A stretch of 64,000 nt of DNA from assembly GCF_023229025.1 (NCBI RefSeq), contig NZ_JALOAA010000005.1, positions 7,610 to 71,609 on the forward strand. The letters run 5' to 3'. Every line of letters begins with the position of its first letter. Position 1 is the stretch's first letter. The translations under genes were made by a program, and so were the position numbers. The notes below the pieces were generated by a model, which did no database searches, was not told the DNA's origin, and worked only from the letters and a program-made list of their open reading frames with translations. Source of the stretch: Sulfurimonas sp. (lineage in GTDB: Bacteria; Campylobacterota; Campylobacteria; Campylobacterales; Sulfurimonadaceae). This document shows, in pieces, positions 10,500 through 19,059 of this stretch.

Positions 10500-10897
10500 C
10501 CTCTGGGAGGTTTTGTTCTTAAAAACCTCTGCAGAATTATCATAGCAGAGATGGAGTCTATTCTGCCGTCACGAAGATGTTTCATCTCCCCTTTCATCAT
10601 AGACTCTGCCTCTTTAGAACTTCCGGCTTCATCTTGATAAAAAACTTTACCCTCAAAAGAGACTAGGTTCATAAAGTGAGCTATGCGTCTCTTCATCTCC
10701 TCTTCGCTACTTCCGCCAAGAGGAACGCCGACAACAACTGCATCTACCTCCCACTCTTTTATAGCCTTTTTAACTTCATCAGCGGCTTGATTACGATTTT
10801 TACGAATGATAGATGGAAGTGGAGTTACTATATCTTTATGCGCCGAATATGCCAAGCCTATGCGCTTAAGTCCCAAATCTATAGCTATATACTTGAT
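10496..10897 (-). CDS. ruvX: Putative pre-16S rRNA nuclease / Holliday-junction resolvase (YqgF/RuvX)
   Basis: YqgF proteins have an RNase H-like fold and act in 16S rRNA 5' maturation. The family N-terminus IAIDLGLKRIGLA, with its catalytic Asp, is present in frame, but the first canonical start (TTG at 10876) lies after that Asp. The frame is closed upstream by a TAG, leaving no ATG, GTG or TTG. An ATC at 10897, preceded by AGGA with a 7-base spacer, restores a protein of 133 residues (MKYIAIDLG), with the Asp at position 7 as in relatives. Later motifs VVVGVPLGGSSEEE and DGRIDSISAMIIL are intact. It lies one base after the mnmE stop, as the last gene of the rpmH cluster. Confidence 0.85.
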   Translation of the reverse strand: MKYIAIDLGLKRIGLAYSAHKDIVTPLPSIIRKNRNQAADEVKKAIKEWEVDAVVVGVPLGGSSEEEMKRRIAHFMNLVSFEGKVFYQDEAGSSKEAESMMKGEMKHLRDGRIDSISAMIILQRFLRTKPPRG

Positions 10898-10898
10898 A

Positions 10899-12239
10899 CT
10901 ATTTTCCTAAACAAAAAGAGCCGAACATTTTATCAAGCATCTCATCATTTTTAAAAGGTCTCGTTATTGAAGCCATCTCTTTTATAGCCTCGTTTAGATG
11001 AAACGAAAATATTTCCAACTCTTGATCTTGAAGTGGATCAAACGCTTCTTCTATATTTTTTAAAGTACTCTCTACAGCGTTTATCTGCCTATGAGATATA
11101 AGCATCATCTCATCAGAGCTGTTAGCTCTGTTCATTATACTCTCTAAAGCTCTTACTAGCTCATCAACACTCTCTTTAGAGCTTAGCTGCATGTCAAATT
11201 TTATATCTGCATGAACAAATTTTTCTTCTAGGTCGATTTTGTTCTTAACATATAAAATATCTTTATCTTTTGCATCTGATTTTATTAAAGAGATTATCTG
11301 CTCATCTTCCGCGTCAGCTTCTCTAGAAGCATCAAAAAGCGCTACAACTATGTCGCTTTGCTCTATCGCTTCTAGTGAGCGTGCTATACCTATTCGCTCT
11401 ATCTCATCACCTGCCTCACGTATTCCGGCAGTATCAACTATGCGGATAAGATGTGTACCTATTTTGACCTGCTCTTCTATTGTATCTCTTGTAGTTCCTG
11501 CAACATCACTGACGATAGCACGGTTATAACTAAGAAGTGCATTTAATAGCGAGCTTTTGCCGACATTAGGCTTACCGACTATCGCTACTTTAAAGCCCTG
11601 CATAAGACCCTCTCTTGCCTTGCTAGCAAGAAGAGTTGACTCTAGAGACTTTTTTAACTCCTTAAGTTTTAGCTCAATTTGTAAAACCAAATCCTCCGGC
11701 AAATCCTCCTCTGCGTAATCAATACTGACCTCAGAGTAAGCTAATATATGAATTATCTCATCACGGATTTTTTCTATATACTCTTTTAGAGAACCTTTCA
11801 TCTGCTGTGCCAATATTTTTGCAGCATCTTCACTTTTTGCTTCAATTAACTGCGCAATTGCTTCGGCTTCACTCAAATCAATGCGACCGTTAAAGAATGC
11901 TCTTTTAGAGAATTCACCTGCCGTTGCAAGTCTGGCACCATGAGCCAGAGTTGCTTTTAATATGCTTTGAGCGACAATAAAGCCGCCATGACACTGAATC
12001 TCAACAACATCCTCGGCAGTAAATGAAAATGGTGCATTGAAGTAGATAACTATAGACTCATCTATAAGCTCATTATTGATGTCATATATATTTGATAGAG
12101 TTGCATATCTTGGAGTAAAATTTTTTTTGCGGGTAAGTTTTTTTGCTATTTCAAAAGCTCTATCACCGCTTATGCGAATAATTGCGATAGAGCCTATGCC
12201 GTTTGCTGTTGCAATGGCACTTATTGTATCTGTACTCAT
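10899..12239 (-). CDS. mnmE: tRNA modification GTPase MnmE (TrmE)
   Basis: With MnmG, MnmE installs the carboxymethylaminomethyl group on wobble uridine-34 of certain tRNAs. The 446 residues show the N-terminal tetrahydrofolate-binding domain (DTISAIATANGIGSIAIIRI) and a helical domain. The G domain carries GKPNVGKSSLL (about residue 220), DTAG and the NKID-like KNKID. The C-terminal CLGK ends the protein at the required Cys. It is in the rpmH-rnpA-yidD-yidC-jag-mnmE order common to many bacteria, three bases after jag. Its 3' end contains the AGGA used by ruvX. Confidence 0.97.
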   Translation of the reverse strand: MSTDTISAIATANGIGSIAIIRISGDRAFEIAKKLTRKKNFTPRYATLSNIYDINNELIDESIVIYFNAPFSFTAEDVVEIQCHGGFIVAQSILKATLAHGARLATAGEFSKRAFFNGRIDLSEAEAIAQLIEAKSEDAAKILAQQMKGSLKEYIEKIRDEIIHILAYSEVSIDYAEEDLPEDLVLQIELKLKELKKSLESTLLASKAREGLMQGFKVAIVGKPNVGKSSLLNALLSYNRAIVSDVAGTTRDTIEEQVKIGTHLIRIVDTAGIREAGDEIERIGIARSLEAIEQSDIVVALFDASREADAEDEQIISLIKSDAKDKDILYVKNKIDLEEKFVHADIKFDMQLSSKESVDELVRALESIMNRANSSDEMMLISHRQINAVESTLKNIEEAFDPLQDQELEIFSFHLNEAIKEMASITRPFKNDEMLDKMFGSFCLGK

Positions 12240-12242
12240 ATA

Positions 12243-13124
12243 TTAGTTATGATAATCGTTTATAATAATAAATTTCAGTCCATCGCGTGTAGAGCGGACA
12301 GCTACATATTTGTTTGGATACTTCTCTCTTAGCTCTTTGAGTGCAATTTGTATCAAAACACCATCGAGTATCTTAGTTTGTGCTCTGCCGTCTCTATCTA
12401 TATTTTCACACACCCCCACTAGATATCTCCCTACCGACTCCTCTTGATTTTTCAAAAATTCGGCAATCTCTAGGCGCAACTGCAACTGGTACTTTGTGTT
12501 TATCCAATTAAATATCATATACGATAGCGCTTTGTATCTATACCCCTCTTTTCCTATAAGAAGTGCAGCATCTTCTCCTTTAAACTCAACAAGAAGAGTA
12601 TCCTCATCATATGCGCTTACCTCTATCTTCTCAATTTTAAAACAGATAGAGTTGAAAAGTTCATTAATCTCTTTTTCTACTTTTTTAACAACTTCATATG
12701 CGCTAAGACCCCTCTTCTCCTCTTGCTTCTCTACTTCATCCTCTTCATAGTCGGCAGTGTAGTTGATATCAGCCAAATCATAATCGTCCTCATCTTGCAT
12801 ACTAACAAACGACTGAGGAATAATTGTGTCGTTAATTATATTTTGAGAAGGCTTGGGCTCCTCTTTTTTAAACTCTTTTTTCTCTGTCTGTTTATTTTGA
12901 GACTTAAACTCTTGTTTATCTTTTTTTATAGGTTTTTCGGCGCTACTTTTTGTCTCTTGCTTTTTCTTAGCGGCAACGATTATAGCACTCTTCTTAAAAA
13001 GTCCTAAAAAGCCGCTGCTTGGGCTTTGGACAATTTCGACTACTAGCTCGCTAGCAGAACACTCCAAAGCAGCCGCAGCATCTTTACAAGCCTGCTCTAA
13101 AGTAGTAGACTCTATCTTAATCAT
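12243..13124 (-). CDS. jag: Jag/KhpB-like RNA-binding protein
   Basis: Jag (KhpB) is an RNA-binding partner in cell-envelope control, usually encoded after yidC. The Jag N-terminal domain (residues about 1-50) is followed by a long Lys/Glu/Gln-rich linker. A KH domain then carries the GxxG loop GKEGYR. The C-terminal part where an R3H motif is expected lacks an obvious R-x3-H. I prefer ATG 13124 over 13139, because GGAG lies seven bases upstream and the Jag domain begins at MIKIES. That gives 293 residues and an 8-base overlap with yidC. Confidence 0.88.
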   Translation of the reverse strand: MIKIESTTLEQACKDAAAALECSASELVVEIVQSPSSGFLGLFKKSAIIVAAKKKQETKSSAEKPIKKDKQEFKSQNKQTEKKEFKKEEPKPSQNIINDTIIPQSFVSMQDEDDYDLADINYTADYEEDEVEKQEEKRGLSAYEVVKKVEKEINELFNSICFKIEKIEVSAYDEDTLLVEFKGEDAALLIGKEGYRYKALSYMIFNWINTKYQLQLRLEIAEFLKNQEESVGRYLVGVCENIDRDGRAQTKILDGVLIQIALKELREKYPNKYVAVRSTRDGLKFIIINDYHN

Positions 13125-14736
13125 CTTTTTTCTCCGCATGCTTATGCGCCGCTATCTCTGCATCTTTAGCATTTTTAAATTGTCTATTTACAATAAACTG
13201 CTGCGCGATAGAGAAGAGGTTATTAACAAACCAGTAAAGAACCAACCCTGATGGGAACGTTAAAAAGAAGAACGTAAATATTATAGGCAGAAACTTAAAT
13301 ATCTTCTCCTGCATAGGATCCGTAAAATTACTAGGTGTCAGTTTTTGCTGATAGTACATCGAAGCACCCATTAAAATAGGAAGTATAAATGTAGAATCCA
13401 TTCTAGATAAGTCATTTATCCACAGCGCCCACTCAGCACCTTGAAGCTCAACTGCATTTAGAAGTACGCGGTAAATTGCAAAAAATACCGGAATCTGAAG
13501 CAGCATCGGCAGACAACCGCCAAGAGGATTTGCCCCATGCTTTTTATATGTATCCATTACAGCAGCATTCATGCGCTGAGGCTCGCCCTTGTACTTTTTC
13601 TGAAGCTCTTTTATCTGAGGAGAGAGATCCTTCATCTTCTGCATAGAGACCATACCCTTGTACGTCAAAGGATAGAGTACTGTTCTAATTATAATAGTAA
13701 GCGCTACAATAGACCAACCCCAGTTGCCAAATATTCCATGTAACCATGATAGAAGCTGAAATAGAGGTTTTGATGCAAAAGTAAACCACCCATACTCAAT
13801 AGCATTTGTCAGCACTGGATTTATGCTATTTAATGTCTTGTACTCTTTTTGCCCAACGTAACCGCTAAAAGTCATATTTTGAAGTGCTTCAAAATAGATA
13901 ACCGGGTCATCGTTTCTATCTCTCTCTACAATTATATTTGTATCTTTTGTAAATCCATACATAATTGTCGCAGAGTATTGATCAAATGCTGATATAAGCT
14001 CAACACCGGTAAAAATTTTTCGCCCTTCTGCATCGCCGTCTTCTATTATCGTTACTATCTCATCATCCGTATAGACCATAGCACCTGAGACCGTCATCAT
14101 CTGCTCTGTAATACGAGGTCTCTGACCTAAATAAACAAAGTATCTCTTATCATCAGAGAGAGATATTTTTATATCATAATGCCCATCTGCAAAAAATGTA
14201 ATCTCTTTTGTAACTTTTAAACTCTCTAACTCTTGAGTTAGTGTAACTTTTTGAGAGCCGCTATCTAAAGAGAGCTCAGATATAGTCGTTTTATAAGGAA
14301 CTTTTGTTGCCTCATCATTTAGATTTGGATCTAAAAATCTAATAAAAAGAGGCTTTGGTCCAACATCAGGAATCAGCTGTGCATGCTTATCATCTTTATC
14401 ATTGTACTTATCTTGAAGTAATACTTTAGATGAGATTCGCCCCAGAGTATCTAGCTTAAGTATAAACTTGCTACTTTTAACAGTAACTAGAGTGCTTAAA
14501 TCATTTACTGCCATTTTCTCATCACTTGAAATCTCATGACTAACTACGTCTTCGACTTTAAGAGCGGGTTGCGATTCTTTAGAAGTTTGTGAGCTTTGGG
14601 TATTTGCTTGAGTCCCCTTTGCGTTCTCTTGCTCTTGCGGTGGAAAAATTATCGTATATACTACGAAAAATATAATTGATAACACTACTGCTATCGTCAA
14701 TCTCTGATTTGGTGTCATTTTGTCTAACACGGTCAC
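13117..14736 (-). CDS. yidC: Membrane protein insertase YidC
   Basis: YidC inserts and folds inner-membrane proteins, with or without Sec. The 539 residues have an N-terminal helix (LTIAVVLSIIFFVVYTIIF) and a large periplasmic beta domain. Conserved C-terminal helices start at NWGWSIVALTIIIRTVLYPL, which carries the hydrophilic-groove arginine, and continue through GGCLPMLLQIPVFFAIY. The start is GTG: 14736 overlaps the yidD TGA, while GTG 14730 is better spaced from AAAGGG, and ATG 14718 is also possible. It is translationally coupled to yidD. Confidence 0.97.
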   Translation of the reverse strand: MTVLDKMTPNQRLTIAVVLSIIFFVVYTIIFPPQEQENAKGTQANTQSSQTSKESQPALKVEDVVSHEISSDEKMAVNDLSTLVTVKSSKFILKLDTLGRISSKVLLQDKYNDKDDKHAQLIPDVGPKPLFIRFLDPNLNDEATKVPYKTTISELSLDSGSQKVTLTQELESLKVTKEITFFADGHYDIKISLSDDKRYFVYLGQRPRITEQMMTVSGAMVYTDDEIVTIIEDGDAEGRKIFTGVELISAFDQYSATIMYGFTKDTNIIVERDRNDDPVIYFEALQNMTFSGYVGQKEYKTLNSINPVLTNAIEYGWFTFASKPLFQLLSWLHGIFGNWGWSIVALTIIIRTVLYPLTYKGMVSMQKMKDLSPQIKELQKKYKGEPQRMNAAVMDTYKKHGANPLGGCLPMLLQIPVFFAIYRVLLNAVELQGAEWALWINDLSRMDSTFILPILMGASMYYQQKLTPSNFTDPMQEKIFKFLPIIFTFFFLTFPSGLVLYWFVNNLFSIAQQFIVNRQFKNAKDAEIAAHKHAEKKDD

Positions 14737-15059
14737 CCTTTATATGAAAAATTTTTTATGATATAAAAACGGTTTTTTTTATTTGGAACCAACCAATATT
14801 TTATAGAATCAACCCCTATATTTGCGGGCTTTAAAGACAGCTTGTCGAGTAGTGGATACTCTATGCCACCGTCAAATAATTGATTACAACGCAGTATTCT
14901 AGTAAAAGTGTGGTAAAAAGCACTTGAAATAGAGTTATTTTCAAAGTTTATTCTTGCATATTCACTACAAGATGGGTAATATCTACAACTACCGTAGCCT
15001 ATAAGCGTAAAAAACTTCTGATAAAGCCACAAAAATTTAAGCAAAAACTTCCTAATCAT
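14733..15059 (-). CDS. yidD: Membrane protein insertion efficiency factor YidD
   Basis: YidD is a small amphipathic membrane-associated protein that helps YidC-dependent insertion. The 108-residue protein contains the family hallmark CRYYPSCSEYA near residue 25 and the following LRCNQLFDGG. It overlaps rnpA by 8 bases at its start and yidC by 4 at its end, matching the conserved rnpA-yidD-yidC arrangement. The C-terminal tail after the core is somewhat longer and basic. Confidence is high because of motif plus context. Confidence 0.95.
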   Translation of the reverse strand: MIRKFLLKFLWLYQKFFTLIGYGSCRYYPSCSEYARINFENNSISSAFYHTFTRILRCNQLFDGGIEYPLLDKLSLKPANIGVDSIKYWLVPNKKNRFYIIKNFSYKG

Positions 15060-15405
15060 TAGGCTCTTTCTTTATCGTATTTAAACGATTTAATATCTTT
15101 TTAAAATCATTTTTAAGTTTTTGGTGTGTCACTTCGTTGATTGATTGTTTGGCTACAAAAATATATGTGCCGTCTTTGAGAGATGGTGAGAATTCATGAA
15201 AGAGAGCTCTAAGTCTTCTCTTTGCTCTATTTCTTTTTACGGCATTGCCTATTTTTTTCGTAGCCGTAAAACCCACTTTATGAATCTCTTTAGCGGGAAG
15301 AAAAAAAAGTACTACACTATCAGAGTGCGCATCTTTTCCTTTTTTATATATATACTGAAACTCTTTGTGGAGTTTTAGTGTATAAAAATTTCCTAAACTG
15401 ACAAT
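15052..15405 (-). CDS. rnpA: Ribonuclease P protein component, apparent ATT start
   Basis: RnpA assists RNase P RNA in tRNA 5' processing. The RNR signature [17 protein letters not shown] is clear. The first canonical start (GTG 15276) would yield only 74 residues and remove the conserved front half. Upstream in frame the family pattern continues ([29 protein letters not shown]) up to a TAA at 15411-15409, with no ATG, GTG or TTG. ATT at 15405, with AAGG nine bases before it inside rpmH, gives 117 residues. It also places the conserved Phe at position 16, the same as I recall in Bacillus subtilis RnpA. It overlaps rpmH by 13 bases and yidD by 8. Confidence 0.88.
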   Translation of the reverse strand: MVSLGNFYTLKLHKEFQYIYKKGKDAHSDSVVLFFLPAKEIHKVGFTATKKIGNAVKRNRAKRRLRALFHEFSPSLKDGTYIFVAKQSINEVTHQKLKNDFKKILNRLNTIKKEPND

Positions 15406-15527
15406 TTTTTACGACCTTTTGCACGACGGCGATTGATTACATTGCGGCCGTTTTTAGTTGCCATTCTTGATCTAAAACCGTGAGTTCTCTTTCTTGGCGT
15501 ATTGTGAGGCTGGTATGTTCTTTTCAT
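15393..15527 (-). CDS. rpmH: 50S ribosomal protein L34
   Basis: L34 is a tiny basic protein of the large ribosomal subunit. The 44-residue product starts [18 protein letters not shown] and continues with [20 protein letters not shown], which matches the universal L34 pattern throughout. The ATG at 15527 is preceded by GAAGGA. It heads the rpmH-rnpA-yidD-yidC-jag-mnmE-ruvX cluster. Its last codons double as the ribosome binding site and first codons of rnpA in another frame. Confidence 0.97.
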   Translation of the reverse strand: MKRTYQPHNTPRKRTHGFRSRMATKNGRNVINRRRAKGRKKLSV

Positions 15528-15565
15528 GACATATCCTTCTTTAAAATTAAGTCCGAAATCATATA

Positions 15566-15620
15566 AAAAAATTGCTTAAAGCGTGGTTAAGATTTGCGTT
15601 TTAGGGCAATTAACCACGCT
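15566..15620 (-). terminator. clpB terminator
   Basis: AGCGTGGTTAA (15580-15590) and TTAACCACGCT (15610-15620) form an 11-bp perfect stem with a 19-base loop. On the minus strand the stem is followed by a run of seven T at about 15567-15573. It sits between the clpB stop and rpmH start and should separate the two units. The loop is long for a terminator. Confidence 0.7.
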
Positions 15621-15644
15621 CATGTAACATCTAAAGAGTAGAAA

Positions 15645-18227
15645 TTAAGATATTTTAACCTCTATTTCACCATCTTTATAATCAAACTCTACACTTGAGC
15701 CCTCCTCTACTTTACCCTCAAGTATTAGTTCTGCAAGTCTATCTTCAACTATCTCATAAAGAGCTCTTTTTAGAGGTCTTGCCCCGTAAACAGGGTCAAA
15801 TCCAGCTTCAGCAATATATGCTTTTGCATTTTTGCTAAGTGTCAGGGTTATATCTCTTGAGGCTACTTTTTGTGCAATCTCACTAAAGAATATGTCCACA
15901 ATTCCTACTATCTGTTCACGCCCAAGCGCATTAAATATAACTACATCATCGAGTCTGTTTAAAAACTCCGGCTTAAATGCCTGTTTTAGCTCACCCATAA
16001 CCATCTCTTGAAGCGTCTCGGAGTTAGGGTTATTGATTATCTTATCACTTGCAATATTTGAAGTAAGTATAATGATAGTGTTTGTAAAATCAACCGTTAC
16101 TCCTTTGTTGTCAGTTAATCTTCCATCATCTAAAACCTGCAGTAAGATATTAAAAACATCCGGATGTGCTTTTTCAACCTCATCAAATAAAATAACGCTA
16201 TATGGCTTTCTTCTAACAGCTTCTGTAAGCTGTCCGCCCTCTTCATAACCGACATATCCCGGAGCTGCACCGACTAAACGAGATACTGCATGTTTTTCCA
16301 TATACTCACTCATATCTATTCGTATCATGGCATCGGGAGAGTCAAAGAGGAATTTTGCCAATGTCTTAGCCGTCTGTGTTTTACCTACTCCGGTAGGTCC
16401 TAAAAATAGGAAGCTCCCGATTGGAGAGTTTCCGCTTGATAGCCCCGCTTTGTTTCTCTTTATCGCACGTGCAACCGCATGTGTGGCTTTGCTCTGACCT
16501 ACTACCTCTTTGTTTAGCTCCTCTTCAACATTTAAAATCTTATCTTTGTCGGCTTGTAGCATCTTTTGAACAGGGATGCCTGTCCATCTTGAGATTATCG
16601 AAGCAATTGACTCTTCATCAACACTATTTTTTAGAAGTGTTCCCTCTTTTTGCATATCTGCCCAGTTTTGAGTTATCTCTTTTTCCTGTGCTAAAAGTGC
16701 CGGAATCTCGCCATACTCTATCTCAGCGGCACGATTAAACTCTGATGAGCTTTTTGCTACATGTGCCTCTCTTCTTTTTGCCTCAATCTCATTTTTAATA
16801 TTTGAGATTTTTCCAAAGACCTCTTTCTCATAAGCAAACTGTGCCTCTAAACTTCTCACACTCTCTTGGACATCAGCAAGCTCTTTTTTTATCTCCTCTA
16901 AACGTTTTGTATTTGCAGGAGTATCCTCCATCTTCAACGCTTCCTGTTCAACATGAAGTTCAGAGCTCTTTATCTTTGCATTGCTTAGTGCATGAGGCTC
17001 AGACTCTATCTGCATCTTAAGCTCAGCTGCCGCCTCATCTATAAGGTCTATCGCCTTATCAGGCAAAAATCTATCCGCTATATATCTATCGGATAGTTTC
17101 GCAGCTGCTACTAAAGCACTATCGGTTATGGTTACATTATGATGCGTCTCTAGACGCTCTTTTATACCGCGCAGAATCTGGAGCGACTGATTGACCGTCG
17201 GTTCATCAAGATTGATTGGCAAGAAACGTCTCTGAAGCGCCATATCTTTTTCAAAGTATTTTCTATACTCTTTTAGCGTAGTTGCTCCTATAGTGTGGAG
17301 TTCTCCACGCGCAAGTGCGGGTTTTAAGATATTTGCCGCATCCATACTTCCCTCGCTTGCACCCGCGCCTACTATAGTGTGAATCTCATCTATAAAAAGT
17401 ATAATATTTCCGCTTTTTTTAACCTCATCAATTACAGCTTTGAGCCTATCTTCAAACTCACCTCTATATTTTGCACCAGCAATAAGTGCACTCATGTCAA
17501 GCGCTACTACCTTTTTGTTCTGCAAGGAGGTAGGAACTTTGCCATCACTGATTCTTTGAGCAAGTCCCTCAACAAGTGCCGTTTTACCAACTCCCGGTTC
17601 CCCTAAAAGCATAGGGTTGTTTTTTGTTTTACGGATAAGTATCTGCATCATGCGCGTAATCTCTTCATCACGACCGATTACAGGAGATAGTTTACCCTCT
17701 CTTGCTTCTGCCGTTAAATCTATCCCATATTTTTTAAGTGACTCCAGAGTCTCATCAGAACTTTGCGAATCAATTTTTGTATTTCCGCGCGAAGCTTCTA
17801 TATTTTTAGCAAGCTCAGATATATCTATATATTTTTTCAAAAGGCTAAAAAACGGTTCATTTTTTAAGTTTGCCAACAAGTAAGTATCCACAGCTAAAAA
17901 GGAGTCTGCATTTTTTGTCATAAGCCCGATACCATTTTCAAGAGTCTGAACAAAATTTTTAGAGACTCTTATGCTCTCTTTTGAGACGGTTGAGGATTTA
18001 GGCAGTTTTTCGCTTAAGCTCTTTACATCAAGCTCGATTGCAACTTTATCAACACTCATTTTATTAAGCATCTGATTTAGTACCGAGCTTGAGTTAGTAA
18101 GTTGCGCCCATAGAAAGTGTATAGGTTCAACCTCCTGATTTTTGTTATAAAGTGCCAGCGAGACTGCTGATTCTATCGACTCAGTCATGTTGTTTGTTAA
18201 TTTTTCAAATATATTATTCATTTTCAA
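15645..18227 (-). CDS. clpB: ClpB disaggregase chaperone
   Basis: ClpB is an AAA+ hexamer that, with DnaK, rescues aggregated proteins after heat stress. The 860 residues show the N domain, a first AAA+ module with [13 protein letters not shown] (about residue 207), the coiled-coil middle domain, and a second module with [12 protein letters not shown] (about 608). Sensor and C-terminal regions ([12 protein letters not shown]) are complete. The start is ATG 18227 or 18221. It is a single-gene unit with its own promoter overlapped by a HAIR-like repeat, which suggests control by an HspR-type repressor. Confidence 0.98.
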   Translation of the reverse strand: MKMNNIFEKLTNNMTESIESAVSLALYNKNQEVEPIHFLWAQLTNSSSVLNQMLNKMSVDKVAIELDVKSLSEKLPKSSTVSKESIRVSKNFVQTLENGIGLMTKNADSFLAVDTYLLANLKNEPFFSLLKKYIDISELAKNIEASRGNTKIDSQSSDETLESLKKYGIDLTAEAREGKLSPVIGRDEEITRMMQILIRKTKNNPMLLGEPGVGKTALVEGLAQRISDGKVPTSLQNKKVVALDMSALIAGAKYRGEFEDRLKAVIDEVKKSGNIILFIDEIHTIVGAGASEGSMDAANILKPALARGELHTIGATTLKEYRKYFEKDMALQRRFLPINLDEPTVNQSLQILRGIKERLETHHNVTITDSALVAAAKLSDRYIADRFLPDKAIDLIDEAAAELKMQIESEPHALSNAKIKSSELHVEQEALKMEDTPANTKRLEEIKKELADVQESVRSLEAQFAYEKEVFGKISNIKNEIEAKRREAHVAKSSSEFNRAAEIEYGEIPALLAQEKEITQNWADMQKEGTLLKNSVDEESIASIISRWTGIPVQKMLQADKDKILNVEEELNKEVVGQSKATHAVARAIKRNKAGLSSGNSPIGSFLFLGPTGVGKTQTAKTLAKFLFDSPDAMIRIDMSEYMEKHAVSRLVGAAPGYVGYEEGGQLTEAVRRKPYSVILFDEVEKAHPDVFNILLQVLDDGRLTDNKGVTVDFTNTIIILTSNIASDKIINNPNSETLQEMVMGELKQAFKPEFLNRLDDVVIFNALGREQIVGIVDIFFSEIAQKVASRDITLTLSKNAKAYIAEAGFDPVYGARPLKRALYEIVEDRLAELILEGKVEEGSSVEFDYKDGEIEVKIS

Positions 18228-18253
18228 ATTCCTCTACTATTATTTTGACAAAT

Positions 18254-18284
18254 ATTATATCTAGTTGAGTGCTCTATTGTCAAG
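18254..18284 (-). promoter_or_regulatory. clpB sigma70-like promoter with HAIR-like (HspR) operator
   Basis: On the minus strand TTGACA (18283-18278) and TATAAT (18259-18254) are separated by 18 bases. Overlapping the -35 box, CTTGACA-N7-ACTCAAC (18284-18264) matches the HAIR consensus CTTGAGT-N7-ACTCAAG at 11 of 14 arm positions with the exact 7-base spacer. HspR control of clpB is known in Helicobacter and Campylobacter; its presence here is inferred. Confidence 0.65.
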
Positions 18285-18331
18285 TCTTTTTAGTCTAATG
18301 ATATTATATTATCTTTTAATTTAATTTATAT

Positions 18332-18357
18332 TATAATTCCAAAAATATTTCTCAGGA
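18332..18357 (+). promoter_or_regulatory. Promoter and ribosome binding site of the nitroreductase gene
   Basis: TATAAT at 18332-18337 and AGGA at 18354-18357, before the ATG at 18364, give a normal leader of about 20 bases. This promoter is divergent from clpB. Confidence 0.55.
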
Positions 18358-18363
18358 TTATAT

Positions 18364-19041
18364 ATGTCAACAATTATAGACGCTATTGTAAATCGCTCTT
18401 CAAAGAGAGCTTTTCTATCTACTCCTGTAACACAGGATATTCAGGAAAAAATATTAAAAGCTGCTTCAATGACCCCAAGCGGAGCAAATATGCAGCCTTG
18501 GATTACTTATGCCGTTAGTGATGAAAAAGTTTTAAAAAATATAGGCGACGCTATTATAGATAAGATGGAGAGTGGCGTAGAGCATGACCAGTTTATACAG
18601 TACTATCCGCTAAAGTGGAAAAATCCTTATAAAAAAAGAAGATTAGAGACAGGTATTGGCTTATACACTTTAATGGAAGTTAATAAAAAAGATACTATAA
18701 AAAGAACTGAAATGTGGCACAATAACTTTAGATGGTTCGGGGCTAGTACAGTCTTTTTTGTCTTTTGCGATAAAGATATGATTGATGGTGCACAAGGAGC
18801 ACTTATTGACTGTGGTGCCTATATGCAGACTATTATGTTAGCTGCATCTTCTTTTGGGATTCAGAGTTGTCCACAAGGATCAACAACAGAGTTTGGAAGA
18901 GTCGTAGCAGATGTTTTAAATGTTCCTGACAACTTAGCACTTCTTTATAGTGTCGTCCTTGGTTATGAGGATAGAGATGCTAAAATTAATACATATCAGC
19001 CAAAAAGAGTAGAGATGAGTGAAAATGTTGTTTTTATCTAA
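18364..19041 (+). CDS. Nitroreductase-family FMN oxidoreductase
   Basis: Members use FMN and NAD(P)H to reduce nitro compounds, quinones or flavins. The N-terminus RSSKRAFLSTPV followed by AASMTPSGANMQPW carries the FMN-phosphate contacts. The C-terminal GIQSCPQGS and VVLGYEDRDAKIN match the family. At 225 residues it is of normal length and cytoplasmic. It stands alone, divergent from clpB and convergent with the PLP enzyme gene 18 bases away. The physiological substrate cannot be inferred. Confidence 0.9.
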   Translation: MSTIIDAIVNRSSKRAFLSTPVTQDIQEKILKAASMTPSGANMQPWITYAVSDEKVLKNIGDAIIDKMESGVEHDQFIQYYPLKWKNPYKKRRLETGIGLYTLMEVNKKDTIKRTEMWHNNFRWFGASTVFFVFCDKDMIDGAQGALIDCGAYMQTIMLAASSFGIQSCPQGSTTEFGRVVADVLNVPDNLALLYSVVLGYEDRDAKINTYQPKRVEMSENVVFI

Positions 19042-19059
19042 ATGATTTTACTCTCTAGA

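Noticed and set aside
12723..13007. Plus-strand frame opposite jag.
   Set aside because: Hydrophobic composition arises from the Lys/Glu-rich jag linker read backwards; jag domains are clear.
13117..13139. Longer Jag start at 13139.
   Set aside because: GGAG is correctly placed only for ATG 13124, and the Jag domain begins at MIKIES.
15393..15420. A -1 ribosomal frameshift from rpmH at the A-run producing an L34-RnpA fusion.
   Set aside because: The run does not fit a proper X-XXY-YYZ heptamer in the rpmH frame and a fused L34 would be odd; ATT initiation with AAGG explains the data better.
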